A DNA stretch of 64,000 nt from SHWC01 sp050173345 (GCA_050173345.1 JBFXKW010000004.1:186001-250000), one strand, 5' to 3'. Positions 33,958 to 44,672 are shown, numbered from the stretch's first letter. Notes: generated by a model not told the origin, from the letters alone. Made by a program: numbers and translations.

Positions 33958-35364
33958 ATGACCCAACCACGCACGCTGTTCGACAAGATCTGGGATAGCC
34001 ATGTCGTCGCCGAGAACGATGACGGCACCGCGATCCTCTATATCGACCGCCACCTCGTGCACGAGGTGACCAGCCCGCAGGCCTTCGAGGGCCTGCGCGT
34101 CTCGAACCGGCGGGTGCGCCGGCCGGACGCCACGCTCGCGGTGCCCGACCATTCGATCCCGACCAAGGACCGCGCGCTCGGCATCAAGGAGGACGACGCG
34201 CGCCTCCAGGTCGAGACGCTGATCGAGAACTGCCGCGACTTCGGCATCGAGCTGATCGAGCTGATGGACGTGCGCCAGGGCATCGTCCACATCATCGGTC
34301 CCGAGCAGGGCGTCACCCTGCCGGGCACGACGCTGGTGTGCGGCGATTCGCACACCGCGACGCACGGCGCCTTCGGCTGCCTCGCCTTCGGCATCGGCAC
34401 CTCCGAGGTCGAGCACGTGCTGGCGACCCAGACGCTGGTGCAGAAGCGGCCGAAGAACATGCGCATCACGGTCGAGGGCGCCCTGCCGAAGGGTGTCACC
34501 GCCAAGGACCTGATCCTCGCCATCATCGGCAAGATCGGCACGGCGGGCGGCACCGGTCATGTCGTCGAATATGCCGGCGACGCGATCCGCGCGCTCTCGA
34601 TGGAAGGCCGCATGACGGTCTGCAACATGACGATCGAGGCCGGCGCCCGCGCCGGGCTGATCGCGCCGGACGAGACCACCTTCGCCTATCTGAAGGGCCG
34701 GCCGCGCGCGCCCAAGGGCGCGCAATGGGAAGAGGCCGAGGCGATCTGGCGCACGCTGCCGTCCGACCCGGGCGCGCGCTACGACAAGGAGGTCGTGCTC
34801 GACGCCTCGGCCATCGTGCCGCAGGTGACCTGGGGCACCAGCCCGCAGGATGTCGTGCCGATCGACGGCAAGGTGCCGGACCCGGCGCGCGAGAACGACC
34901 CCGGCAAGCGGCGCGCGCTCGAACGCTCGCTCGAATATATGGGCCTGACCGCCAACATGCCGGTCAGCGAGATCAGGATCGACCGCGTCTTCATCGGCTC
35001 CTGCACCAACGGCCGGCTCGAAGACCTGCGCGCCGCCGCCGCGGTGGTCAAAGGCCACAAGGTCGCCGCCCATGTCGGCGCCATGGTGGTGCCGGGCTCG
35101 GGCCTCGTGAAGGAGGCGGCCGAGGCCGAGGGGCTCGACAAGGTCTTCATCGAGGCCGGCTTCGAATGGCGCGAGCCGGGCTGCTCGATGTGCATCGCGA
35201 TGAACCCCGACAAGCTGGCGCCGGGCGAGCGTTGCGCCTCGACCTCGAACCGCAACTTCGAGGGCCGCCAGGGCAAGGGCGGCCGCACCCACCTGGTGAG
35301 CCCGGCCATGGCCGCGGCGGCCGCCATCGCCGGCCACCTCACCGACGTGCGCACGCTCGACTGA
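33958..35364 (+). CDS. leuC: 3-isopropylmalate dehydratase large subunit
   Basis: This encodes 468 residues from the ATG at 33958 (MTQPRTLFDKIWDSHVV); an ATG at 33931 would begin inside the repeat. LeuC with LeuD isomerises 2-isopropylmalate to 3-isopropylmalate. The three 4Fe-4S cysteines are visible in IGSCTNGRLED and EPGCSMCIAMNPD; HTATHGAFG and TGKGGRTHLVSPAMAAAA-type ends (here KGGRTHLVSPAMAAAAA) are typical. It is followed by leuD after 13 nt. The run leuC-leuD-leuB-asd is characteristic of this bacterial group. Confidence 0.97.
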   Translation: MTQPRTLFDKIWDSHVVAENDDGTAILYIDRHLVHEVTSPQAFEGLRVSNRRVRRPDATLAVPDHSIPTKDRALGIKEDDARLQVETLIENCRDFGIELIELMDVRQGIVHIIGPEQGVTLPGTTLVCGDSHTATHGAFGCLAFGIGTSEVEHVLATQTLVQKRPKNMRITVEGALPKGVTAKDLILAIIGKIGTAGGTGHVVEYAGDAIRALSMEGRMTVCNMTIEAGARAGLIAPDETTFAYLKGRPRAPKGAQWEEAEAIWRTLPSDPGARYDKEVVLDASAIVPQVTWGTSPQDVVPIDGKVPDPARENDPGKRRALERSLEYMGLTANMPVSEIRIDRVFIGSCTNGRLEDLRAAAAVVKGHKVAAHVGAMVVPGSGLVKEAAEAEGLDKVFIEAGFEWREPGCSMCIAMNPDKLAPGERCASTSNRNFEGRQGKGGRTHLVSPAMAAAAAIAGHLTDVRTLD

Positions 35365-35377
35365 ACGGAACGGCCAC

Positions 35378-35989
35378 ATGGAAAAGTTCACCACCCTGAG
35401 CGGCGTCGCCGCGCCGCTGCCGATCATCAACGTCGATACCGACCAGGTCATCCCGGCGCGCTACCTCACCACCATCGCGCGCACCGGGCTCGGCCGCGGC
35501 CTGTTCCATTCGATGCGCTACAATGACGACGGCAGCAACAAGCCGGACTTCGTGCTCAACCGCGCGCCCTACGACAAGACCAGGATCCTGGTTGCGGGCG
35601 AGAACTTCGGCTGCGGCTCGAGCCGCGAGCACGCCCCCTGGGCGCTGATGGATTTCGGCATACGCTGCGTGATCGCGCCGTCCTTCGCCGACATCTTCTT
35701 CAACAACTGCGTCAAGAACGGCATCCTCTTGATCGTGCTGCCGCAGGAGACGGTCGAGGCGCTGCAGGCCCAAATCGCCGACCCGGCCAAGGCGGCGCTC
35801 GCGATCGACCTCGAAAAGCAGGAAATCCGCCGCGCCGACGGCTCGATCATCGGCTTCGAGATCGAGCCGTTCCGCAAGCATCGGCTCCTGAACGGCCTCG
35901 ACGATGTCGGCCTCACGCTCGAAAAGGTCTCCTCGATCGGCAAGTTCGAGAAGGCGCAGAAGTCCGCTCAACCCTGGCTCTATAGGTGA
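35378..35989 (+). CDS. leuD: 3-isopropylmalate dehydratase small subunit
   Basis: This encodes 203 residues. The swivel domain completing the LeuCD active site shows NVDTDQVIPARYL near the start, GENFGCGSSREHAPWAL in the middle, and PSFADIFFNNCVKNGIL. Length and motif order match the 200-residue bacterial LeuD. Coupled spacing on both sides (13 nt to leuC, 6 nt to leuB) supports an operon. Confidence 0.97.
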   Translation: MEKFTTLSGVAAPLPIINVDTDQVIPARYLTTIARTGLGRGLFHSMRYNDDGSNKPDFVLNRAPYDKTRILVAGENFGCGSSREHAPWALMDFGIRCVIAPSFADIFFNNCVKNGILLIVLPQETVEALQAQIADPAKAALAIDLEKQEIRRADGSIIGFEIEPFRKHRLLNGLDDVGLTLEKVSSIGKFEKAQKSAQPWLYR

Positions 35990-35995
35990 TCGCCC

Positions 35996-37105
35996 ATGCC
36001 GGCCAACAAGAAGATCCTGGTTCTCCCCGGCGACGGCATCGGGCCGGAGGTGATGCGCGAGACCGAGCGCGTGATGGACTGGCTCGCCAAGAAGCAGAGC
36101 TTCTCCTACGAGATCAGCCGCGGCCTGGTCGGCGGCTCGGCCTATGACGCGCACGGCGTCAACATCACCGACGAGACGGTGGCCGACGCCATGGCCTCGG
36201 ATGCCGTACTGTTCGGCTCGGTCGGCGGGCCGAAATGGGACAACGTGCCGCGCCAGCACCGGCCCGAGGCGGGCCTGCTTCGCCTGCGCAAGGAGCTCGA
36301 CCTGTTCGCCAATCTGCGGCCGGCGATCGTCTTCGATTCGATGGTCGATTCCTCGACCTTGAAGCCCGACCTCGTGCGCGGCCTCGACATGATGATCATC
36401 CGCGAGCTGACCAGCGGCGTCTATTTCGGCGAGCCGCGCGGCAGCTTCGAGAAGCCCGACGGCACCCGCTACGCCATCGACACGCAGTATTACACCGCGC
36501 CCGAGGTGGAGCGGGTCGCTCGCGTCGGCTTCGAGCTCGCGAAGAAGCGCGGCAACAAGCTGCACTCGATCGACAAGGCCAACGTGATGGAGACTGGCGT
36601 GTTCTGGCGCGCCGAGGTCAACGCACTGCACAAGAACGGCTATGCCGACGTCGAGCTGCGCCACATGTATGCCGACGCCTGCGCGATGGAGCTGGTGCGC
36701 AATCCGAAGCAGTTCGACGTGATCGTCACCGACAATCTGTTCGGCGACATCCTGAGCGACTGCGCGGCGATGCTCACCGGCTCGATCGGCATGCTGCCCT
36801 CGGCCTCGCTCGGCGCGGCGGATTCGAGCGGGCGGCGGCGCGCGCTCTACGAGCCGGTGCACGGCTCGGCGCCCGACATCGCCGGCAAGAACCTCGCCAA
36901 CCCGATCGCGGAGCTGCTCAGCCTCTCGATGATGCTGCGCTACTCGTTCGACGACCATGCGAGCGCGGACCTGATCGAGGCCGCGATCCAGAACGTGCTG
37001 GCGGGCGGCACGCGCACCGGCGACATCATGACTGAGGGCGCGCGCAAGGTCTCGACCACCGAGATGGGCAGTGCCGTGCTGGCCGAGTTGGACAGGCTGG
37101 TCTAG
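35996..37105 (+). CDS. leuB: 3-isopropylmalate dehydrogenase
   Basis: This encodes 369 residues. LeuB oxidises and decarboxylates 3-isopropylmalate with NAD. It shows LPGDGIGPEVM, LFGSVGGPKWD, the substrate-binding RELTSGVYFGEPRG, the metal-binding TDNLFGDILSD and the NAD-binding EPVHGSAPDIAGKNLANP. The reaction gives 2-oxoisocaproate, the leucine precursor. Located 6 nt after leuD and 50 nt before asd. Confidence 0.97.
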   Translation: MPANKKILVLPGDGIGPEVMRETERVMDWLAKKQSFSYEISRGLVGGSAYDAHGVNITDETVADAMASDAVLFGSVGGPKWDNVPRQHRPEAGLLRLRKELDLFANLRPAIVFDSMVDSSTLKPDLVRGLDMMIIRELTSGVYFGEPRGSFEKPDGTRYAIDTQYYTAPEVERVARVGFELAKKRGNKLHSIDKANVMETGVFWRAEVNALHKNGYADVELRHMYADACAMELVRNPKQFDVIVTDNLFGDILSDCAAMLTGSIGMLPSASLGAADSSGRRRALYEPVHGSAPDIAGKNLANPIAELLSLSMMLRYSFDDHASADLIEAAIQNVLAGGTRTGDIMTEGARKVSTTEMGSAVLAELDRLV

Positions 37106-37155
37106 GTGTCATAGCGCGCGCTCAAAGGCGTGCCAGAAGCGAAGAGAGAACGACG

Positions 37156-38181
<1,026 letters not shown>

Positions 38182-38188
38182 GCGCGCC

Positions 38189-39613
38189 ATGGACGACCCG
38201 GCCGAACCCCAGGCGGCCGGCGCGGCGCAAGCAGGAGCCGCGGCACGCAAGGCCGACGCCGGCGCGCTGCACCGCGCCGCGGTCGAAGCCCACCGCGCCG
38301 GCAGGCTGCAGGAGGCGATCGCCGGCTATCGGCGGGTGATCGCGCTCAGCCCCGAGCTCGCCTCGGCCTACAACAACATGGGCGCGGCGCTCTACATGTC
38401 GGGGCAGTTCGCCGCCGCTGCCGCCTGGTATCGCCAGGCGATCCAGCTCGGCGATGAGGACGCGCGCGGCAATCTCGGCGAGGCCTATCGCAAGCTCGGC
38501 CGCCTCGCCGAGGCCGAGACACTGCAGCGCGAGGCGCTGGCGCGCAATCCCGGCAATGAGCTGTCGCGCTTCGCGCTCGCACAGACGCTGCGCGACGCCG
38601 GCTGGCTCGAGGATGCGCTCGCGACCTATGACGAGATCCTGAACGCCGCGCCGGGCAACGTGAAGGCAGCGTGGAACCGCGCGCTCGTGCTGCTCCAGCT
38701 CGGCCGCTACGGCGAGGGCTTCAAGGCCTATGAGGCGCGCTTCGAGCGGCCGGAGAGCCCGGCGCGCCGGCTCGATGCGCCGCGCTGGGACGGCGGCGCG
38801 CTCGACGGCCGCACCATCCTCGTCCATGACGAGCAGGGCTATGGCGACGCCATCCAGTTCGCCCGCTTCGTGCCGCTGGTCGCCGCGCGCGGCGGGCGCG
38901 TCGTGCTGCAATGCGCAGCACCACTCGTCCGCCTGATGAGGAGCCTGGAGGGTGTCGCGGAGGTGATCGCGCAGGACGACGCGGCGCCGCCGCACGAGGC
39001 CGAGGCGCCGCTGCTCTCGCTGCCGGCCATCCTCGGCATCACGGACGGGACGCTGCCTTCGCCCGGCCACTACCTGGCGCCGCCCGCTGACTTGATCGAG
39101 CATTTCGCGCCGCTCACCGCGCGGCGCGGGGGCCTGCTCAAGATCGGCATCGCCTGGGCCGGCCGCCCCGACCAGCGCGACGACCACAAGCGCTCCATCG
39201 GCCTCGCCAATTTCGTCGACCTGATCGGCCTGCCCGGGATCGCCCTGTTCGGCCTCCAGGTCGGCCCGCGCGCGGCCGACGTCGAGAAGCTCGGCCTCGG
39301 CGGCCTGATCGCCGACCTCTCGCCGCGGCTCGACGATTTCGCGGCGACCGCGGCCGCGATCGAGGCGCTCGACCTCGTCATCTCGATCGACAGCGCGGTC
39401 GCGCACCTGGCGGGCGCGCTCGCGAAGCCGGTGTGGCTCGCCCTCTCCTTCACCGGCGACTGGCGCTATCTTTCGAAGTGCAGCGACAGCCCGTGGTACC
39501 CGAGCATGCGCATCTTCCGCCAGCCGCGCTTCGGCGATTGGGACGGCGTGTTCCGCGACATCGCGAGCGCGCTCGAACTGCGCGATGGCCTCGCGCCCCG
39601 CAGCGACCCATGA
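38189..39613 (+). CDS. TPR protein with glycosyltransferase-9-like C-terminal domain (first copy)
   Basis: This encodes 474 residues. The N-terminal half has about four tetratricopeptide repeats (ALHRAAVEAHRAGRLQEAIA, NNMGAALYMSGQFAAAAAWY, LGEAYRKLGRLAEAETLQRE, TLRDAGWLEDALATYDEIL). The C-terminal half has a Rossmann-type region resembling GT9 heptosyltransferases: TILVHDEQGYGDAIQFARFV, IGIAWAGRPDQ and ISIDSAVAHLAGALAKPVWL. It likely acts in glycan or protein glycosylation in the cytoplasm, but donor and acceptor are unknown. It starts 7 nt after asd and overlaps the next, homologous gene by ATGA. Confidence 0.75.
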   Translation: MDDPAEPQAAGAAQAGAAARKADAGALHRAAVEAHRAGRLQEAIAGYRRVIALSPELASAYNNMGAALYMSGQFAAAAAWYRQAIQLGDEDARGNLGEAYRKLGRLAEAETLQREALARNPGNELSRFALAQTLRDAGWLEDALATYDEILNAAPGNVKAAWNRALVLLQLGRYGEGFKAYEARFERPESPARRLDAPRWDGGALDGRTILVHDEQGYGDAIQFARFVPLVAARGGRVVLQCAAPLVRLMRSLEGVAEVIAQDDAAPPHEAEAPLLSLPAILGITDGTLPSPGHYLAPPADLIEHFAPLTARRGGLLKIGIAWAGRPDQRDDHKRSIGLANFVDLIGLPGIALFGLQVGPRAADVEKLGLGGLIADLSPRLDDFAATAAAIEALDLVISIDSAVAHLAGALAKPVWLALSFTGDWRYLSKCSDSPWYPSMRIFRQPRFGDWDGVFRDIASALELRDGLAPRSDP

Positions 39614-41010
39614 ACGAATCGAGCGCCGCCCGCATGCCGCCGCCGGGCGAGGCGGAGCGGCTGTTCGACGAAGGCCGGCGCGCCCATCTCGCCGGCCGCC
39701 TCGAAGACGCCATGGCGGGCTATCGCGCCGCGCTCAGGCTCGACCCGACGCATGGCGGCGCCCTCAACAATCTCGGCGTCGCGCTCAAGACGCTGAACCG
39801 CTTCGCGCCGGCGATCGCCTGCTACCGGCGCGGCCTCGCGCTCAAGCCGGACGATGCCGGGCTGCTCACCAACCTCGGCAACGCGCTGCGCGGCCTCGGC
39901 CGTTTCGCGGAGGCCGAAGCGGTGCTCAAGCGCGCGCTCTCGCTCAACCCGGGCTCGGTCGATGCGCTCAACAACCTGTCGCTCAGCCGCAAGGCCGAGC
40001 GCCGCTTCAAGGAAGCGATCGAGGGCCTGACCGAAGTGCTCCGCCACCGCCCGGACGATCCCGAGACCCATCTCGACCTCGCGCTCACGCTGCTGCAGGT
40101 CGGCGAGTTCGAGCGCGGCTTCGTCGAGTACGAATGGCGCTTCCGCTCCAAGGAGCTGCCGCCGCGCGGCCTCGCCGAGCCGCTGTGGGACGGCGCGCCG
40201 CTCGAGGGCCGCACCATCCTGCTCTACACCGAGCAGGGTTATGGCGACTGCATCCAGTTCGTGCGCTACGCGCCGCTCGTCGCCGCGCGCGGCGGGCGCG
40301 TCGTGATCGAATGCCAGCCGCCATTGGTACGGCTGTTCCAGCGGGTCGAGGGCGTCGCCGAGGTGGTGGCGCGCGGCGAGGCGCTGCCGCGCTTCGACCT
40401 CCAGGCGCCGATCCTTTCCCTGCCGCGCATCTTCGGCACGACCATGGAGACGATCCCGGCGCCGGCGCGCTATGTCTCGCCGCCGCCCAAGCTCGCCTAC
40501 GACTTCCGCAAGCGCGTGCGCGCGCCGGACGGCATGCTCAAGGTCGGTCTGGTCTGGGCCGGCAAGCCGACCCAGAAGAACAACCACAACCGGAGCGCCG
40601 GCTTCCCGATCTTCATCGACCTGCTCGGCACGCCGGGCACGGCCTGGTTCAGCCTGCAGGTCGGCGACCGGGCCGGCGACGTCGAGACCCATCATTGCGG
40701 CGGCCTGATCGATGACCTGACCCCCGAGATCGAGGACTTCGCGGATTCCGCCGCCGCGATCGACGCGCTCGACCTGCTCGTCACGGTCGATACCGGGCCG
40801 GCGCATCTCGCCGGCGCGCTCGGCAAGCCGATCTGGCTCGCGCTCGCCTATGCCGGCGACTGGCACTATCCCGAAGGCGACGGCAGCGACAGCCCCTGGT
40901 ATCCCTCGATGCGCGTCTTCCGGCAGGACAGCTTCGGCGACTGGAAGGGCGTGGTCGCACGCATCCAGCGCGCACTCGAAGCGCGCGAGGGCCTGCGCCC
41001 TGTTGGCTGA
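39610..41010 (+). CDS. TPR protein with glycosyltransferase-9-like C-terminal domain (second copy)
   Basis: This encodes 466 residues from the ATG at 39610 (MNESSAARMPPPGEAERLF); the longer frame from 39433 lies in the previous gene. The layout is the same as its neighbour: TPRs (NNLGVALKTLNRFAPAIACY, LTNLGNALRGLGRFAEAEAV, NNLSLSRKAERRFKEAIEGL), then TILLYTEQGYGDCIQFVRYA, VGLVWAGKPTQ and VTVDTGPAHLAGALGKPIWL. The pair is a tandem duplication with clear divergence. The shared SDSPWYPSMR(I/V)FRQ block near both C-termini is a good family marker. Function unknown; translational coupling suggests a joint or paired role. Confidence 0.75.
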   Translation: MNESSAARMPPPGEAERLFDEGRRAHLAGRLEDAMAGYRAALRLDPTHGGALNNLGVALKTLNRFAPAIACYRRGLALKPDDAGLLTNLGNALRGLGRFAEAEAVLKRALSLNPGSVDALNNLSLSRKAERRFKEAIEGLTEVLRHRPDDPETHLDLALTLLQVGEFERGFVEYEWRFRSKELPPRGLAEPLWDGAPLEGRTILLYTEQGYGDCIQFVRYAPLVAARGGRVVIECQPPLVRLFQRVEGVAEVVARGEALPRFDLQAPILSLPRIFGTTMETIPAPARYVSPPPKLAYDFRKRVRAPDGMLKVGLVWAGKPTQKNNHNRSAGFPIFIDLLGTPGTAWFSLQVGDRAGDVETHHCGGLIDDLTPEIEDFADSAAAIDALDLLVTVDTGPAHLAGALGKPIWLALAYAGDWHYPEGDGSDSPWYPSMRVFRQDSFGDWKGVVARIQRALEAREGLRPVG

Positions 41011-41052
41011 AGCGCGCGGCCGCCGCGTATCTCATTCGTCACGGCCGCACGA

Positions 41053-41081
41053 TTGACGCATCCCCTTGATGGGTCTTAAAT
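41053..41081 (+). promoter_or_regulatory. Candidate promoter of the sdh operon
   Basis: TTGACG (41053-41058) and TTAAAT (41076-41081) are 17 bp apart in the 222-bp gap before sdhC. It would give a leader of about 145 nt. The -10 matches four of six consensus positions. Confidence 0.5.
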
Positions 41082-41232
41082 CCCTAACGGGCCAGGGTGC
41101 ATTGCGAATCGCCGCACGAGGGGCAACACTGCGGCGCGCATGACCCGGGCATCCGCTGGCTCTTCACCCGGCACCGGTCGGTGCGCGAACCAATAAGCAT
41201 CGGCGGCGCGTGCGCGAAGCAGGTTACAAGCC

Positions 41233-41652
41233 ATGACACAAGCACCGACCGGCAAGGGCGGGGTCCACGAGCGACGGCCGCTCTCGCCGCATCTCCAGGT
41301 CTACCGGCTTCAGCTCACCTCGGGCCTGTCGATCCTCCACCGCTTGACCGGCATCTTCCTCGCCAGCGGGGCGGCCATGCTGTGCTGCTGGCTGCTCACC
41401 GCGGCGGCCGGGCCCGACTATTACGCCTGGTCGATGTGGTTCCTGACCTCGTGGCTCGGTTATGCGCTGCTCTTCATCTGGTCGTTCTGCCTGTTCTACC
41501 ACCTGTGCAACGGCATCCGGCATCTCGCCTGGGACGCCGGGCTCGGCTTCTCGCTGCCGGCGACCTATGCCTCGGGCGCGCTCGCGGTCGGCGCCGCGCT
41601 CGGGCTGACCGGCCTGTCCTGGGCGGTCGGCCTCGCCGTCTACTTCTCCTGA
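41233..41652 (+). CDS. sdhC: Succinate dehydrogenase cytochrome b556 subunit
   Basis: This encodes 139 residues with three transmembrane helices (about 31-55, 67-90 and 110-135). The family motifs RPLSPHLQVYRL and SILHRLTGIFL are at the first helix, and the haem-ligand region FYHLCNGIRHLAWD is at the second. SdhC with SdhD anchors complex II in the inner membrane and binds haem b and ubiquinone. It is the first gene of sdhCDAB, 13 nt before sdhD. Confidence 0.95.
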   Translation: MTQAPTGKGGVHERRPLSPHLQVYRLQLTSGLSILHRLTGIFLASGAAMLCCWLLTAAAGPDYYAWSMWFLTSWLGYALLFIWSFCLFYHLCNGIRHLAWDAGLGFSLPATYASGALAVGAALGLTGLSWAVGLAVYFS

Positions 41653-41665
41653 GACGAGGTGAGCC

Positions 41666-42061
41666 ATGCGCAACGCCCGCATTGAAACCCCGCTCGCCCG
41701 CGTGCGCGGCCTCGGCGCCGCCAAGGACGGCACCGAGCATTGGTGGATGCAGCGGCTCACCGCCGTCCTGCTGGTGCCGCTCGGGCTCTGGTTTGTCGGC
41801 TCGATCTGGTGGCTGGTCATGCAGGGCGCGAGCCATGCCGCCCTGGTCGACTGGCTGCAGGGGCCGGTCACCGCCACGCTCATGATCCTGTTCGCCGGTA
41901 CCGTCTTCTATCACCTGAAGCTCGGGCTCCAGGTGGTGATCGAGGACTATGTCCACCACAAGCCGATCAAGTGGGGGATGCTGATCGCGCTCTCGCTCGG
42001 CTGCCTGACCGCGGGCGCGGCTTGCGTCTATTCGGTCATCGCCATCGCGCTGAAGGGTTAG
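41666..42061 (+). CDS. sdhD: Succinate dehydrogenase membrane anchor subunit
   Basis: This encodes 131 residues with three transmembrane segments. It starts RVRGLGAAKDGTEHWWMQRL, the usual alphaproteobacterial SdhD opening, and has the haem-ligand helix TVFYHLKLGLQVVIEDYVH. It forms the quinone pocket together with SdhC. It is followed by sdhA after 3 nt. Confidence 0.93.
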   Translation: MRNARIETPLARVRGLGAAKDGTEHWWMQRLTAVLLVPLGLWFVGSIWWLVMQGASHAALVDWLQGPVTATLMILFAGTVFYHLKLGLQVVIEDYVHHKPIKWGMLIALSLGCLTAGAACVYSVIAIALKG

Positions 42062-42064
42062 CCC

Positions 42065-43855
42065 ATGAGCCAGGCCTATCCGCTGATCGAGCATCGCTAC
42101 GACGTGGTCGTCGTGGGCGCGGGCGGCTCGGGGTTGCGCGCCACCTTCGGCCTCGCCCAGCACGGCCTCAACACCGCCTGCATCACCAAGCTGTTCCCGA
42201 CGCGCAGCCACACGGTCGCGGCGCAGGGCGGCATCTCGGCCGCGCTCGCCAACATGGGCGAGGACGACTGGCGCTGGCACATGTACGACACGGTCAAGGG
42301 CTCGGACTGGCTCGGCGACCAGGACGCCATCGAATACATGTGCAAGAACGCGCCCGAGGTGGTGCTCGAGCTCGAGCATTACGGCGTGCCGTTCTCCCGC
42401 ACGCCCGAGGGCAAGATCTACCAGCGCGCCTTCGGCGGCATGACCACGCATTTCGGCGAAGGCACGGCGCTGCGCACCTGCGCCGCGGCCGACCGCACCG
42501 GCCATGCCATGCTGCACACGCTCTACCAGCAGTCGCTGCGGCATTCCGCGCAGTTCTTCATCGAGTATTTCGCGCTCGACCTGGTGATGGACGACGAGGG
42601 CGCCTGCCGCGGCGTGATCGCCTGGAACCTCGACGACGGCACGCTGCATCTGTTCCGCGCGCAGACCGTGATCCTCGCCACCGGCGGCTATGGCCGCACC
42701 TATTTCTCGTGCACCTCGGCGCACACCTGCACCGGCGACGGCAACGGCATGGCGCTGCGCGCCGGCCTCGCGCTGCAGGACATGGAGTTCATCCAGTTCC
42801 ACCCGACCGGCATCTACGGCGCCGGCTGCCTGATCACCGAGGGCGTGCGCGGCGAGGGCGGCTACCTGCTCAACTCCGAGGGCGAGCGCTTCATGGAGCG
42901 CTATGCGCCGAGCGCCAAGGACCTCGCCTCGCGCGACGTGGTGTCGCGCGCGATGACCATCGAGATTCGCGAGGGGCGCGGCGTCGGCCCGCTCAAGGAC
43001 CATATCTACCTGAAGCTCGACCATCTGGGCGCGCAGGTGCTGCATGAACGGCTGCCCGGCATCACCGAGACCGCGAAGATCTTCTCCGGCGTCGACGCCA
43101 CCAAGGAGCCGATCCCGGTGCTGCCGACCGCGCACTACAACATGGGCGGCGTGCCGACCAACTTTCACGGCGAGGTGGTCACGCTCGCCAACGGCAATCC
43201 CGACACGGTGGTGCCCGGCCTGATGGCGGTCGGCGAGGCGGCCTGCGTCTCGGTGCACGGCGCCAACCGGCTTGGCTCGAACTCGCTGCTCGACCTCGTG
43301 GTGTTCGGCCGCGCCGCGGCACGGCGCTGCGCCGAGACCGTGACGCCGGGCGAGTCGCACCCGCCGGTGCCGAGCGCCTCGATCGAGCGCACCCTCGGCT
43401 GGTTCGACCGGCTGCGCCACGCCAATGGCGACACGCCGACCGCGGCGATCCGCCTCGACATGCAACGCACCATGCAGAACCATGCGAGCGTGTTCCGCAC
43501 CGGTCCGGTCATGGAGGAAGGCAAGGAACGGCTCGCCACGATCTGGAACGGGCTCGGCGCGATCAAGGTGTCCGACCGCTCGCTGATCTGGAATTCCGAC
43601 CTGGCCGAGACCATCGAGCTCGACAACCTGATGCGCCAATCGCTCGTCGCGCTGCATTGCGCGGCGAACCGGACCGAGAGCCGGGGCGCGCACGCGCGCG
43701 AGGACTATCCCGAGCGCGACGACGCCAACTGGATGAAGCACTCGATCGTCTGGCTCAAGGACGACGGCAAGCCGGTGATCGACTACCGGCCGGTCCACCT
43801 CTACACCATGACCAACGAAATTCAGGTGATTCAGCCGAAGGCCCGCGTCTATTGA
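42065..43855 (+). CDS. sdhA: Succinate dehydrogenase flavoprotein subunit
   Basis: This encodes 596 residues. SdhA oxidises succinate to fumarate with covalent FAD. FAD binding starts with VVVGAGGSGLRATFGLAQHG. The flavinylated His is in RSHTVAAQGGISAAL. Substrate and active-site residues lie in PTGIYGAGCLITEGVRGEGG and the C-terminal TESRGAHAREDYPERDD. Matches mitochondrial-type SdhA, in the mid-operon position. Confidence 0.97.
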   Translation: MSQAYPLIEHRYDVVVVGAGGSGLRATFGLAQHGLNTACITKLFPTRSHTVAAQGGISAALANMGEDDWRWHMYDTVKGSDWLGDQDAIEYMCKNAPEVVLELEHYGVPFSRTPEGKIYQRAFGGMTTHFGEGTALRTCAAADRTGHAMLHTLYQQSLRHSAQFFIEYFALDLVMDDEGACRGVIAWNLDDGTLHLFRAQTVILATGGYGRTYFSCTSAHTCTGDGNGMALRAGLALQDMEFIQFHPTGIYGAGCLITEGVRGEGGYLLNSEGERFMERYAPSAKDLASRDVVSRAMTIEIREGRGVGPLKDHIYLKLDHLGAQVLHERLPGITETAKIFSGVDATKEPIPVLPTAHYNMGGVPTNFHGEVVTLANGNPDTVVPGLMAVGEAACVSVHGANRLGSNSLLDLVVFGRAAARRCAETVTPGESHPPVPSASIERTLGWFDRLRHANGDTPTAAIRLDMQRTMQNHASVFRTGPVMEEGKERLATIWNGLGAIKVSDRSLIWNSDLAETIELDNLMRQSLVALHCAANRTESRGAHAREDYPERDDANWMKHSIVWLKDDGKPVIDYRPVHLYTMTNEIQVIQPKARVY

Positions 43856-43889
43856 GGCAGGCCGGCAGGCTCAGGTAAGGAAGCGCGCG

Positions 43890-44672
43890 ATGGCGGAGTT
43901 CACGCTCCCGAAGAACTCGAAGATCAGGCCGGGCCGGCATTTCGATGCGCCGGAAGGCGCCAAGGCGCGGCGGCGCTTCAAGATCTATCGCTGGGACCCG
44001 GACAGCGGCGACAACCCGCGCACCGACACCTACGACATCGACCTCGCGGCGTGCGGGCCGATGGTTCTCGACGCGCTGATCAAGATCAAGAACGAGGTCG
44101 ATGCGACGCTGACCTTCCGCCGCTCCTGCCGCGAGGGCATCTGCGGCTCCTGCGCCATGAACATCGACGGCACCAACACGCTCGCCTGCACCAAGCACAT
44201 CGAGGAGGTGAAGGCCGCCGAAATCCGCATCTATCCCCTGCCCCACATGCCGGTGGTCAAGGACCTGGTGCCCGACCTCACCCAGTTCTACGCGCAGTAC
44301 GCCTCGATCGAGCCCTGGCTCAAGGCCGACACGCCGCCGCCCGCCAACTCCGAGCGGCTGCAATCGCCCGAGGACCGCGCCAAGCTCGACGGGCTCTACG
44401 AATGCATCCTGTGCGCCTGCTGCTCGGCCGCGTGCCCGAGCTATTGGTGGAACCAGGACCGCTATCTGGGCCCGGCGATCCTCTTGCAGGCCTATCGCTG
44501 GCTCGCCGATTCGCGCGACGAGGCCAAGGGCGAGCGGCTCGACCAGCTCGAAGATCCGTTCAGGCTCTACCGCTGCCACACCATCATGAATTGCACCAGG
44601 ACCTGCCCGAAGGGCCTCAACCCGGCGAAGGCGATCGCCGAGATCAAGAAGATGATGGTGCTGCGCCGGTAG
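43890..44672 (+). CDS. sdhB: Succinate dehydrogenase iron-sulfur subunit
   Basis: This encodes 260 residues. The 2Fe-2S domain has SCREGICGSCAMNIDG plus the later LAC. The 4Fe-4S and 3Fe-4S clusters use CILCACCSAACPSYWWN and CHTIMNCTRTCPKGLNP. It carries electrons from FAD to ubiquinone. It is the last gene of the sdh operon; its stop lies 3 nt from the stop of a convergent gene. Confidence 0.97.
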   Translation: MAEFTLPKNSKIRPGRHFDAPEGAKARRRFKIYRWDPDSGDNPRTDTYDIDLAACGPMVLDALIKIKNEVDATLTFRRSCREGICGSCAMNIDGTNTLACTKHIEEVKAAEIRIYPLPHMPVVKDLVPDLTQFYAQYASIEPWLKADTPPPANSERLQSPEDRAKLDGLYECILCACCSAACPSYWWNQDRYLGPAILLQAYRWLADSRDEAKGERLDQLEDPFRLYRCHTIMNCTRTCPKGLNPAKAIAEIKKMMVLRR

